A stretch of DNA of 64,000 nucleotides, taken from NCBI RefSeq assembly GCF_035582795.1, contig NC_134370.1, forward strand, positions 55,787,501 through 55,851,500. The letters run 5' to 3'. The DNA comes from Mycteria americana (lineage: Eukaryota; Chordata; Aves; Ciconiiformes; Ciconiidae). Position numbers and translations under genes: made by a program. Below are positions 52,976 to 63,392 of the stretch, piece after piece. Each line of letters opens with the position of its first letter. The first letter of the stretch is position 1. The notes beneath the pieces were generated by a model. That model was not told the DNA's origin. It was given only the letters and a program-made list of their open reading frames with translations, and did not search any database.

Positions 52976-53345
52976 TTTCAGAATGACAGAACCATTACAG
53001 TTCAAAGAGACCTCAGGAGGTCTTGACTTTGAGCCAAACCTCCTGCACAAAGCAAGGTTAATGCTGAACTTGGGCCAGGCTATTCTGGGCTTTGCCCAGT
53101 TGGGTCTTGAAAACCTCCCAGGATGGAGATTCTACAATTTCTTTAGTTTCTTGTCCCAATGCTTGCTTAGCCTCAAAACAATTTCCTCCCCTCCCCCCAG
53201 CCAGTTGGAACCTCATTTCAAATTATGACCACTGAATCTCATTTTCCTGTTAGGCACTTCAGTAAAAAGCCTGTCTCTCTCTTCTTGGTAGCCTCCACTT
53301 AGGTGGTGGAAGGTTGTTACTAGGTACCCCTAAGCTTTCTTAATT
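52976..53345 (-). mobile_element. Older, diverged CR1 3' fragment
   Basis: On the + strand it reads as a degraded CR1 3' region: gacctcaggaggtcttga, then ccaaacctcctgcacaaag, ggatggagattctacaat and cagttggaacctcatttc. These align block by block with the CR1 tail consensus as I know it, but with many substitutions and small gaps. It has the same orientation as the younger CR1, whose truncated 5' end lies about 18 bp from this copy's 3' end. The right boundary is approximate. Confidence 0.75.
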
Positions 53346-54584
53346 AATGCCAACTTTTGAGAGGAAGGAATATCAGAGTAATTTTAAGGACAACCAAGGA
53401 GCAGCGAGGCTATCAGGTGGTGAATAGTATGTGATAATGAGAACTTTCATAGACTTTTTTGGGAATATTTGAGATGCTGGTGTAGACACCCGAGCAAGTG
53501 AATTAATTCCCTTCAGACACTGCATCAGCCATTTCCAATGTAGGTTTAGAAGCATCAAGTCAGACCAACAGGATTCTCACAGACCACTCACTAAAGACCT
53601 GAGTACAAGTTAAAGCTGAATTTGGATGAACAGCAAAACAGACATAATTTTTTGCAACTAGAGCACTGGGTTAAGTCTGAATTCCCTGCTCACATTTCTG
53701 ATGCAGACAATCTCCCCCTAGGAACCTTTACAGACTCAGTGACATCAATCTGTGCATCCATAATTACAGTCTACATGCTATTACAAGGCAGCCTTGCGCA
53801 AAAGCTCATGCAGTCCTGGGAGAATCATCTAGGCCTACAGCGAGCTCCATCACAGAACATGCAAGTCTCTTCACAAATAAGACACAACTTCCTCCAAATA
53901 TAGACTAGCTCACACCCACCTTGCTAATAACAGGCTATACTTCTCTTCAGCAAGATTACACAAAATTAACCAGCAGATCCCATGAGAACATTGGCAATAT
54001 GCTATACTTCAAGGTACATGCATTCTGGGATCACTGCAAAGTAAGAGACTGTGGACAAATAAAAATGATGTCTAGGGAAGGCCAGAAATCGACACAAAAA
54101 ACTGAATGACATTTTATTTAGTTAGACATGCAAAATGTAAAAGCAAAAACATAGTAGTACCTTAACCTTTACACAAACATCACTTTTTTTCCCCTCAGAA
54201 AAAGTGTTCCAAATACTGGAAAAGTACCAACTACCCATCTAACAAGAAGGTATGTAAAGAAATAGCACTGCTAGGTATGGTGAAATAAGGCATGTGAGCA
54301 AAACCCATACTTTAGAGGTGGACATCTTTATCCCAGTTAAGGGAAGATAAATCCTTATTCAGAAGATAACTATTTTTAATACAGTTGATTAACAGTTTTG
54401 ATCAAGGATGAGGACTCCATATGTAACACCTCTGAAATGCAGCCATTTCAGAAGACTGGAAACTGTGGTAGAATGTATGTTTCCACAAGATTACAGTGAC
54501 ACCAGCAGTGATTTACCTATCATCTTGTGTTTTCCAAGGGCTCTGAAGGGTTTACTGACACTGTGAGGGCCACCAGTGGGTTCC
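53346..54584. other. Intergenic sequence between CR1 fragments
   Basis: I see no gene or named repeat in this 1.2 kb. It may contain further decayed repeat. Confidence 0.6.
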
Positions 54585-54670
54585 TAGAATCATAGAATAG
54601 TTTGGGTTGGAAAGGACCTTTAAAGGTCACCTAGTCCAACCCCCCTGCAATGAGCAGGGACATCTGTTGT
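54585..54670 (-). mobile_element. Short CR1 3'-end fragment
   Basis: It reads tagaatcatagaatagtttg, then ggttggaaaggaccttt and gtccaacccccctgcaatga on the + strand, the canonical CR1 3' terminus in minus orientation. Only about 85 bp are recognisable. It lies roughly 1.2 kb upstream of the PYGO1 start codon, at the edge of the CpG island. Confidence 0.85.
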
Positions 54671-55764
54671 GTCTCCTCTGTACTACCCGCAGGCCAGAGA
54701 CCAGACTGGCGGGTGATATCTACCTGTACGGAGGGAGTCCCTCCTTGACGAGGGTCCTCCAGCCAGCGTGGACCTACCTGCCAGCAAGCTGCTGGAGCAC
54801 CGTGCTTCAGCGCTTCAGATAAACGCCCGCGTGGACTGGGAGGAACTGGAGTTGCAGCCCGGAGGCGAGAAGAATGCACGTGTGGCATGAGAGGTAAGCG
54901 GTGAAGCCATTAAAAACCCGGGGAGCACAGCCTAGACCGGGACCTGAGAAGCCATTACTCGTACGGCGCTTGACGTGGATGACTGCGGCCAAGAAACCAC
55001 CAGAAGGAGCCGCACGGTTGGCCCCAGCCCTCGCTCCCGCCTGTCCCTGTCGCTCCCAGGCAGGGCAGAGACTGCTCGTGCCCTGGCCCCCGCCCTCACG
55101 CGCACTAACGGTCCTAACGGCCGCGCACTGGGCGCCGGCCTCGCCGCCCCTCAGCCGCCGCGCGCGGCTGGCCCGAGCCCGCCCCGGGGCTGCCCCGCGG
55201 CCGGCGCCTCGCCCGGCGCTTCCCGGCGGCCGCAGGCCCGCGGCGGCCGAGCCGAGGGTGGCGGCGCCAGCGGAGCCCGCCCCAGCGCGGCGCCTTTGTT
55301 CCGAGCGGCAGCCCCCGAGCGGCGGCGCGGGCCGGGGGCGCGGCCGGGGCCGGGGCCGGCAGCCCGGCGGGAAGAGCCGCGCCCCGCGGCGCTCATGGCG
55401 GGAGCGCGGGGAGCCCCGCGGAGCGCCCCGCCGCCGCGGGGGCCGCCGCCGCTACTTCTGGGGGCCCGGGAGCCGGCTGGCAACGGCGGCCGGGGCACGG
55501 CGCGGTGAGCGGCGCTGGTGGCCGGGGGGGGCGCTGTGCGGGGCCGCGGGGCCTGGCAGCTCCGGCGGCGGGCGCCGAGCGAGGCGGGCGCCCGCAGCCC
55601 GCGGGGGCCCTGCCCGGCGCGGCTCAGCGCTCCGCGGACCCCCGCGCAGCTCCCGGGCAGCGGCCCTCTGCTCGTTGGGGCCGGCCTCGCCCTGCCCCCG
55701 CCGCGGGCCGCCGTAGAGCCCTCCCGCGCCCAAACTTTGCAAAGTCTGGCAGCTCCGCTGCTGG

Positions 55765-55782
55765 GGCGGCGGCGGCGGCGGC
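55765..55782. repeat. (GGC)6 repeat in probable 5' UTR
   Basis: Six exact GGC units; a further GGC x4 lies at 55847-55858. Both are upstream of the PYGO1 ATG and probably in its leader. Confidence 0.9.
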
Positions 55783-55819
55783 TACGGCAGCAGCGGGCGG
55801 GGGCGGCGGCGGAGGAGGC

Positions 55820-55844
55820 GGGGGCGGAGGGGGCGGGGTGCGGG
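55820..55844 (+). other. G-quadruplex motif
   Basis: Four G-runs (55820-55824, 55829-55833, 55835-55838, 55842-55844) with loops of 4, 1 and 3 bases fit the standard G4 rule. It lies about 75-100 bases before the PYGO1 start codon on the sense strand, so it could form in DNA or in the mRNA leader. Confidence 0.75.
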
Positions 55845-55867
55845 CCGGCGGCGGCGGCAGCATCAGC

Positions 55868-55874
55868 ATCAAAG
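55868..55874 (+). promoter_or_regulatory. TCF/LEF-type motif
   Basis: ATCAAAG fits the WWCAAAG TCF/LEF core. A GCCGCC element, like the TCF helper site, follows at 55888-55893. It lies 46 bases upstream of the PYGO1 ATG. A seven-base match is weak evidence by itself. Confidence 0.3.
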
Positions 55875-55902
55875 AGCCCCGATTCCTGCCGCCCTGGGAG
55901 CC

Positions 55903-55920
55903 ATGCGCTGCTGTCTGTAA
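55903..55920 (+). CDS. Five-codon upstream ORF overlapping the PYGO1 start
   Basis: ATG at 55903 encodes MRCCL and stops at TAA 55918-55920. The last A of this stop is the first base of the PYGO1 ATG (TAATG). The uORF start has G at -3, a reasonable context. Such an overlap would allow termination-reinitiation or repress PYGO1 translation. The peptide itself is unlikely to have a function. Confidence 0.6.
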   Translation: MRCCL

Positions 55921-55968
55921 TGTCAGCGGAACAGGAGAAGGACCCTATCGCGCTGAAGAGATCCCGAG
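55920..55968 (+). CDS. PYGO1: PYGO1 coding exon 1
   Basis: 49 coding bases from ATG to a CGAG|gtacga donor, encoding 16 residues plus one base of a glycine codon. The start was chosen because this frame joins exon 2 in phase and yields the pygopus N-terminus. The frame is open upstream to a TGA at 55506-55508 but has no earlier ATG. Confidence 0.93.
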
Positions 55969-58900
55969 GTACGAGGAGGGCTGGGCTGGGCCGGGCCGGG
56001 CCGGGCCGGGCTGCGGCGGGGGGGGCCGCTGCTGGGGCCTAACTCCCGTGAGGAGAGCTGGCGGTGCCGCGGGATGCGCGCACCGGCCGGACTCGGCTGC
56101 CGCTGCCCGCCGGGCTCCGAGCCGGCCGCCGCGCTGCCCGGGCCGGGCCGGGCCGCCCGCGCCCCCGCCGCTGTCCTTCCCTGCGGCTGGCGGCGGCGGC
56201 GGGGCCGGGCGGCGCGGGAGCCGCGCTAAGTTTGCACGGTGGGGCCCGGCCTGGCCCCGCGGGCTCCCGCAGCCTCCGGGCCCTGAAATGCAAAACTTGG
56301 GGCTCGCTCTGCGCGCAAATGTGACCCGCGAGGGGAGGCGTGCGGGTGCGTGGTTATGTCTGTTGTGTTTTTGTGGATGTGCTGTCCATTAGTATGCAGC
56401 GTGCATACTGTTGGTGCAAGGGAATACGTCGGCAGTGCCACATGTCCGAGTTAGTGTTGATGCAGAGCCTATAAATTACACTTGAGCATTCGCTCTTCTA
56501 CCCCTGGTCGTGCTCTTGTGCTTGATTCTAGTTGGGGTTTTGTTTTTCTCTTTTCGGGAAACGAAAAAATTATCGAAATATTATTCTTTATTAACAGCAC
56601 TGTTGTATGGCTCTAGTGAGGTTTGAAGTATGTGTTTCTTTGAAATGCGTAAGGAGAAGAGTAGAAATATGTTATCTCCTCAGACTTGGTCTGTGCGACT
56701 GACTTTAATGGCAGTAGCACACCAGTCTACATAGTGGTAGTTGTGTCCTTATAGTCCTTAAAAACAGAAATGCATTTCTGAATGAAATAATGAAAGACAG
56801 TAGGGTGACCGAGTTGGGTGAAAATCACGGCAAAATGATAAGATCTGCAATTTATTGCTTCTCTTTTCCTCACCTCCTGTTTTGCCCCTGGAATTCTATT
56901 GTTCTTGATGTTTTAAGCTTTTTTATGGTTGGGTAAGTGGGGAAAGGTGTGGATTCTGCTATGCATATTGTCATTGATTTACAGTTTGCTTTTCTAAAAC
57001 TGTTCTAGTAACAGCTGGATTGCAACCTTGAGAATGAGAGAATGAAAATATGCAGCAGTATTACAAAGGAGACTGGGATTCATTAGACTCCTTCACTCTC
57101 GAGCCCTGATTCTGCAAATATTTGAGCACATACAGTTTCACATGCCTGAGTTACCCACCGAGTTCCATGCGATTACTCCTTAATATCAAAACTATTTACA
57201 GTGTCAGGGCCACAGAATAGGCTCACCAAATCTGATTGAAATGAGACTCTTTTTAGTTTTCTGTCTATAATGAGAAGTTTATTCAGCCATTTATGTTTCT
57301 TGGGAAAACGTTCTTACTGAGATAAAGCGCTGTTTAAAAAGACTCTGGCATCCATCCTATAAAAACCTAGACAGAGATTTGTTAGTGAGTATGAAAATAC
57401 TCCATAATGTGTTTGCAGTATGTTAAGTATGGCATAAATTACATGCAAAGTCATAATCTCTTAATATGTAAACAAAACTACAAGTTGCAGTTCTACTAAC
57501 ACTGAAAATGTCTGTCTTGTGTATGTATGAAGTAAAGAAGAATATGGGACTTTTATCCTTTTCCCAAATGTAAATGGCTGAAATACATTTTATCTGTTAC
57601 TTAATAAGGGAATAGTTATCAGATATGTATTTATATCTCTAGATCCATTACATATATGATGCCCCAGTCAAAAGGATTGTATTTTTTCCTGGAAAATTAG
57701 TCTCAGACAATGAAATAGTTTTTTGCACCCTTAGTGCAACGTTCCAAAATGCTCGGTACACCTTTTAATGTAAGTCTGTGTGGTAGGTACTGAAAGTGAC
57801 TTTCTGGAAAGTTTATTTTGGCTGCATGAAAATGACCGTTATTCACTCTTTTTTGGAGTTATGCTAGGACTAATGTTCTGTGTCCTTTCATGTATAAATT
57901 AAATAATTATAAAATCCACAGGGAAAATATAAATTCATAGGGCTAAATTAAATCATTGGCCTCACACAGCAAGAACTGAAAATACAAAAGCTTTGTACCT
58001 TTTCAGGCGTAGGACTCAGTTCTGCAAACCTAGGCATATGAATGGCTTCACCCGTGTTAAGTAATTAATGCAGAAATCGGTGGAACTTGTCACTGGAATT
58101 CTAATATTCATGTGCTTATGTTTTTGAAGAATGATATCCCAGAGAGGGCATTTATATTATAAAGTTTTAACTTATGCTACTGTAAAACAGCACTTGCATA
58201 TGATCCTCAGTATTCTACTTGATCACAGATCTACTAATATCTGTGCTGCTAGTTGTTGTATTTATTAGAAGAAATCTGGATATTTGTAATATTTTGCTAT
58301 CAGTGGTTAACATTGTTTATGTATTAAGAGTACATGACCATGAACAGTTGTGAGGAATGGTGTTCACAGTACAATCTCCCACTGAGTTTATGATAAACGT
58401 ATAGGAATGCTGGAGAAGAAGCTAATGGAAAGTGCAGGGATGGTTTTGAGCATATAGTTTATCGAGATGATGATTTATAGAGTTGGAATTTAAGGGAGAT
58501 TTGTCATCTTTTATATAAACTTTATGCTGTGATTAGTATCTATAGTTAATGCAGTGGTGGTGCTTCATAGCAGACTAAGTGTATGCAGGATTTTGTATTC
58601 TAAATCAAGACAAACAGGACTCTTTAAAAAAGAGTAATCCCTAGTTACTATGATGGTAGGTTATACTGCAATATGCTATGCTCAAGCATGAGTTTATTTT
58701 GAGAACATGCTCATGACTTCATGCCCTATTCTTTGAAATTCAGACTTAAAATTTGATAGGTGTTGATTTGGGATGTCCACGTATCTTCCTTATGTATAAT
58801 GAAAAATGAAATTGAATTTCAACAATGACAGCCAAAGCCAAAAGGAACTTATCAAAGCAGAGGTAGAACTGGATTTTTACTTGAGGTAGGACTGGTAAAT

Positions 58901-61900
58901 TCCCTGAAACCTCAAAAAAGGAGGAGGGAGGAAGGAAGTGCTAGGAGTGAAAATTTGTCAGGCCCCCTTTGATCAGCAGTATTTGAAATAACTGTTGGAT
59001 ATTTCAGTCTGTATACAGTAGGTCTACTTCTTTGCTGTGAGAAGAGATTTTGTGTTACTTTACTGAATAGTCCTAAAGCTGGTTTAGCTGTCTGCTGGGA
59101 ATACTTGTCTAATGTAGAGCGGTGTAATGCCGTACATTATGCATCTTTGCATAATACTATTGATAATTCAGTTATCTTCAGGTTGCCTTTGGTAATAAAG
59201 ACAAACCCGTGTGTTCAGGTGTATGCTTGCAACTTGATAAAGTTTGACTTGTATTCTGAATATGAGTTCTAAACAAATAAGAGTAAAATTTTTAGGTTGG
59301 ATTGCCCACTTCTTACTGTTATATACTGTTAATATATATATATTTTTGTTTTTTGAAGAGCAAATAAGCTATTACCTTAACAGGCCTGGGAAAAAATGAA
59401 TTAACATACAGTTTCTTAATGTAATGATGTTAGTATCTTAACATGTGTTGCTCTCATCTCTCCCAAAAGTGATTTTCATACTTCAGCTCAGGGTTTTCTT
59501 TGCATTCCCATATGATGGCAAGTCCACTTGATCCCCATGAAGGCAGACTGGCTGGGATAATAAGGAATATGCTAGACTTTTTTTTTTTTTTTGTCTATGG
59601 TCTAACTAGAGTTTTAAAAATGAAAGCCACAATTTATGCACCTTTGAGAGCTTATCCCACTGTTACGAAAGCTGAAGAATAATCCCAGGTGAAGTACAGA
59701 TATCTCTTTGTATTGCTCAGTCAAGTCTGATTGAGTGATCGATAAAATGAATGTTCTTTACTTCTTTTTGTGCCAGAGCAGCCGTGCTCAATTATTCTGT
59801 GAGGTTTCTGCAGTAGGGCAGGTCCACTTAGAGCCCCTCTCGTTTTTGGCAGGTGTCTTTTTGTTCGATCAAGTCTTACATTTAGCGAAATTTAGATCTG
59901 ATAAACTGGAGATCTGTCTAAACAACGTGGCAGGCTTTCAGTGGTTTTCATTCATGGATGTACTACTGTTTGCTTTTTCCTTCATGGTGTATTGTAACGT
60001 ACTGTTGTATATTGGTACAGTGAGTTTGATAAATGCTATGTCTGTGTAAGTTAAATAGGAGGTGAATCTTAGGCATGGTTTTAAGCAGTTCTTTTGAAAG
60101 TTTTATGCATTATGCAAACAAGAAATACTTCTAACTGGTGAAGTGGAGATGTTAAGAACCAAGGGACAGATAAACATAAAATAAATGGAAATGTTTATTC
60201 CAACTGTAATGAGCATGAATTGAACATTAAAGTGGTAATAGAGTAAGATAGCTGTATACAAGGTATGCTAACTTTTACCTCTAGATGTTTGCTGCTTAAG
60301 GACTTGCAATGTAAGGCACCAGAATTAATGCAAGTTCAGCATTTGTAACAGATATCTATTGCTATGACAGACAGAGGCAAATTTAAAATACAGTCTGTAA
60401 GAAAACTAATGCAGTATTGCACTGATTGAAATTTTGTAGGTGGTGACAGTGGATTGGATGGGTTAGGAGGACCAGGAGTACAACTTGGAAGCCCTGATAA
60501 GAAAAAGCGCAAAGCAAATACACAGGTAAATTCCCTTTGGTTCTTTTGATTTCTTAATAAATAGTGCAGTCAGATGTTGTTTGCTGGTATGACTGTCTCG
60601 CATTGTTCAGAATATCAGTCTATTCTCACAAATAGCAGTTACATACAAAATATTTCAGTTGTGCTGTGAAGTTGAAATCTTCATAATACTAGTTTTCTCA
60701 CTGAAGTTATTTTAATCTCTGTAAGTTGCCAAAGACCTATAAAGAGAGGAGCACAGTGAGATTGCAACAACTTGTATTTTACCATATGGATTTGATTCTG
60801 AGACAGACTTTCTTTTAATGACTTTGTAGCCATTGGTAGAAATCTGTACAGCATGAGTAGTTGCCATGAGACTACTTTTCTTCTTATTTTTATTCATATA
60901 TGTGTAGGTTTGTGGGCTAATGGATCTGTACAGTTTGTTAATGCTTTGACCAAACTCTTGGCATATTCCCCAAGTGATTTTCAAGCAAAAGCTGTGAGGC
61001 ACATTCGGCTCCTTTCCAGTGAATCCCTGCAATTTGGCATTTCTATACAGTTTCTGTTTCCAGGGAAGGAAGCCTGAATACAAAACATCTAAAGCAATTA
61101 GATATCTGTAGTGCAAAATTTTCCTTTGTGTGTTCATTCAGCTTTGAGTGAGAGTATCTGTGATTTGGTACTGCCCAGTGAGAGTAATTTTATTTATGTA
61201 GGTCAAACAATCACTTTCTGGTAGGCCTATCCAGATTCCATTGAGATGTGGATCTGTTTTCTTAATTTTTGTTTTGTTTTAGAGTAGTCATAGTGAAACC
61301 TGCTCTGAGAAATACTCAATTTAAGGGTTTCAGACCTCTTTCCTCGTGGAGCTTTCCCTGTGTTCTGGAATGGTGATAACTGTAGATGGCATCCAGATTA
61401 GTTTCCTCTCTTTTCTTACCAGGTTCAAAACTTGCAGCACAGCAGAAATTTTTTGGGACAAAAAAATATTCAGTCTTAGTTTATTAGTATTTAGGAGGAA
61501 ATGCTTTCTGTGAGCACAGTTAGCATGAGGCTGAACCAGCTAGATGTTCCCCACAGGCTAGTCTAGAATGAAATTCAATTGTATAGCCACTCTGATGACA
61601 TTTAAACAGCCTCTGGGATCTATTAAACACTTGATTATGCTCTGTAATCAGAAATCCTTGTATTTTATACCTACTGACTATGCTCTGCAGACTGTCCACA
61701 AGCACTGAATGCTCATAAGGGACACCTCTGTTTGGTACACAGAATATAGAAAATTCCTATATGCAGACTCCTATATTCTATATACCGTTTTGAGGGTTAT
61801 AGTAACATTAGGTTTGTATATCCTCATAGAAGTGGGGTGTCTTAAGAGATGTATATTCAGTAAAATGAACCCAAAATGAAACTAAGGAAATGTGTCAAAT

Positions 61901-63392
61901 CTGCTCTTCAACATTTGGAAATATTTTGTGTGTGTGTTTAAGTGACACATGGCTTTCTCTATTGTTGCTTTTCTTACGTAAAAGATTAAGAAATAGAAGT
62001 CACACATCAAGTAGTATTTTCAGAAGCATGGTTGTGCAACTGCACGATTTTTAGAAATTGAGATTACTATAAATCACCATGTTATCAAAATCCTCTCTTG
62101 CCTCTATACTGAAATTTCAAACAGCCCTGCAGAGTACAGTGGGTGAGCTTTACACAACAGCTGAACAGTTCTTTTAGCAGTAGTGCTGCTAATCCAGGAC
62201 CTTTGTGGTTGGTCTGTCTTGCAGGGAAATACTAAAACTAATTTAAATGTTGTATTTAAAACATTTTTAGGGATCATCATTTCCTCCTCCATCTGAATAT
62301 GCTCCACCGCCGAATCCAAGCTCTGACCACCTTGTAGCTGCAAATCCATTTGACGACAACTATAATACGGTGTCTTATAAACCACTTCCTTCAGGAAATC
62401 CATATTTTAGTAATCCTGGTTACCCTGGCTTTGGAGGCTATAACACTTTCAGAATGCCACCTCACATGCTGCCCAGAGTGTCCTCGCCATATGGTGGTTC
62501 TTACTCCCTCAGAAACCAACCACATCCCCTTCCTCAAAACCCTGTGGGAATGGGTTTTAGTCGACCCCACTCTTTCAGCTTCGGTCCACATGATAACCCA
62601 GGTTTTGGGAATCAACCACCTTATAGTAGCAGTCAAATAAATCAAAATGTCAGTATGCCTGGTCAGCATTTCAGACCAAATCCTGGTGAGAACTTTGGCC
62701 ATTCTGGTCAGATACCTCACCCTGATGTGCCATCTAACTTTGGTCCTGGAAACAATCCAAATTTCCCAAATTCTCAGCTAGAGTCAAACCATTCTTTTGT
62801 TCCTCCACCAAACACTTACAACCAGACAAAATCATCAGCACAAAAGCAAGACTTTAGTCAAGGTGCAAGCAAAGCATCCAGCCAGAACACTGCTGCTCAT
62901 CAGCATCATCACAGGACAGAGGACATTGTGAGTCAAGGTAACAGTGACCTAAAAAATGTTACCCGAAACAATGTGGTAAATCAGGATAACAGCCATTCTA
63001 ATAGTGCTGATAACACTAATGCTGGTCATTCAAATGGGACTCAGAGTAAGTCCCGCCAGCCTCGAGGTACTGCTGAAGGATGCAACTCTGAAAAGAGCAG
63101 TAAAACACCCCTTCATCCCAGTCGTCATGGTCACTCGTCCTCTGAACCCGTCTATCCATGTGGAATTTGTACACATGAAGTTAATGATGACCAGGATGCC
63201 ATCCTGTGTGAAGCCTCTTGTCAAAAATGGTTTCATCGGATCTGTACAGGCATGACTGAGTCAGCTTATGGCCTTCTTACAGCAGAAGCATCAGCAGTGT
63301 GGGGCTGTGATACTTGTATGGCTGACAAAGATGTCCAGTTAATGCGTACAAGAGAGACTGCAGGACCACCTGCATTGAATACGGATGGCTAA
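55920..63392 (+). CDS. PYGO1: Pygopus homolog 1, complete coding sequence in 3 exons
   Basis: PYGO1 is a nuclear coactivator of Wnt signalling: its PHD finger binds H3K4-methylated histone tails and the HD1 domain of BCL9/BCL9L, linking to beta-catenin-TCF. Coding exons are 55920-55968, 60440-60525 and 62271-63392, giving 418 residues, close to the 419 I remember for human. The start MSAEQEKDPIALKRSR reads in phase into GGDSGLDGLGGPGVQLGSPD. A basic nuclear signal KKKRK is at residues 37-41; the N-terminal homology region with the transactivating NPF motif is at 70-72; a long Asn/Pro/Ser/Gln-rich middle follows. The PHD finger has all eight zinc ligands (C342, C345, C358, C362, H367, C370, C391, C394). 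No frameshift or missing residue is seen. Only an alternative first exon remains open as to the N-terminus. Confidence 0.97.
55969..60439 (+). other. PYGO1: PYGO1 intron 1 (4.5 kb)
   Basis: The intron runs from gtacga to attttgtag. The first 380 bases are still CpG island and include a seven-fold GGG-NN repeat at 55978-56010 close to the donor. The rest is AT-rich with nothing recognised. I looked for an alternative first exon in a compatible phase and found none I can support. Confidence 0.92.
55978..56010. repeat. (GGGCY)n pentanucleotide repeat at intron 1 start
   Basis: Seven GGG runs are spaced by two bases (two CT spacers, then four CC spacers) beginning 9 bases after the donor. A shorter GGGCC repeat occurs at about 56139-56155. 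Confidence 0.9.
60440..60525 (+). CDS. PYGO1: PYGO1 coding exon 2
   Basis: 86 bp with acceptor attttgtag and donor gtaaat. It encodes GGDSGLDGLGGPGVQLGSPD and then KKKRKANTQ, the conserved segment with the nuclear localisation signal. It enters in phase 1 and leaves in phase 0. Confidence 0.97.
60526..62270 (+). other. PYGO1: PYGO1 intron 2 (1.7 kb)
   Basis: The intron runs from gtaaat to catttttag, in phase 0. It is AT-rich and I see no other feature in it. Confidence 0.95.
62271..63392 (+). CDS. PYGO1: PYGO1 coding exon 3 (NHD to PHD) and stop
   Basis: 1122 coding bases in one exon with acceptor catttttag, ending at TAA 63390-63392. It holds the NPF motif, the low-complexity middle and the complete PHD finger, whose pattern CGIC, AILCEASCQKWFHRIC and WGCDTC is unmistakable. 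The C-terminus after MRTRET (AGPPALNTDG) differs from mammalian PYGO1 as I recall it, as expected for a divergent tail. Confidence 0.98.
   Translation, partial: GSSFPPPSEYAPPPNPSSDHLVAANPFDDNYNTVSYKPLPSGNPYFSNPGYPGFGGYNTFRMPPHMLPRVSSPYGGSYSLRNQPHPLPQNPVGMGFSRPHSFSFGPHDNPGFGNQPPYSSSQINQNVSMPGQHFRPNPGENFGHSGQIPHPDVPSNFGPGNNPNFPNSQLESNHSFVPPPNTYNQTKSSAQKQDFSQGASKASSQNTAAHQHHHRTEDIVSQGNSDLKNVTRNNVVNQDNSHSNSADNTNAGHSNGTQSKSRQPRGTAEGCNSEKSSKTPLHPSRHGHSSSEPVYPCGICTHEVNDDQDAILCEASCQKWFHRICTGMTESAYGLLTAEASAVWGCDTCMADKDVQLMRTRETAGPPALNTDG

Larger units (their letters stand above)
54950..56350 (+). promoter_or_regulatory. PYGO1: CpG island / PYGO1 promoter and first exon
   Basis: About 1.4 kb is extremely GC- and CpG-rich (runs such as ggccgcgcactgggcgccgg) against AT-rich flanks. 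It contains GGGGCGG boxes (Sp1 type) and no TATA box that I can see. It encloses the first PYGO1 coding exon, so it is the expected promoter. The transcription start cannot be placed from sequence. The several long open frames on both strands here are a by-product of having few AT-rich stop codons. Confidence 0.88.

Noticed and set aside
55395..55508. ATG-started 37-codon frame followed by a good gtgagc donor at 55505, a possible alternative PYGO1 first exon
   Set aside because: Splicing to exon 2 from this donor would be out of phase with the PYGO1 frame, and the product resembles nothing known. It may still be part of the leader.
54901..56392. Long open frames (up to 295 codons) on both strands in the CpG island
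   Set aside because: They are Ala/Arg/Gly/Pro-rich, overlap in several frames and strands, and reflect the lack of AT-rich stop codons. Only the 49 coding bases of PYGO1 exon 1 have support.
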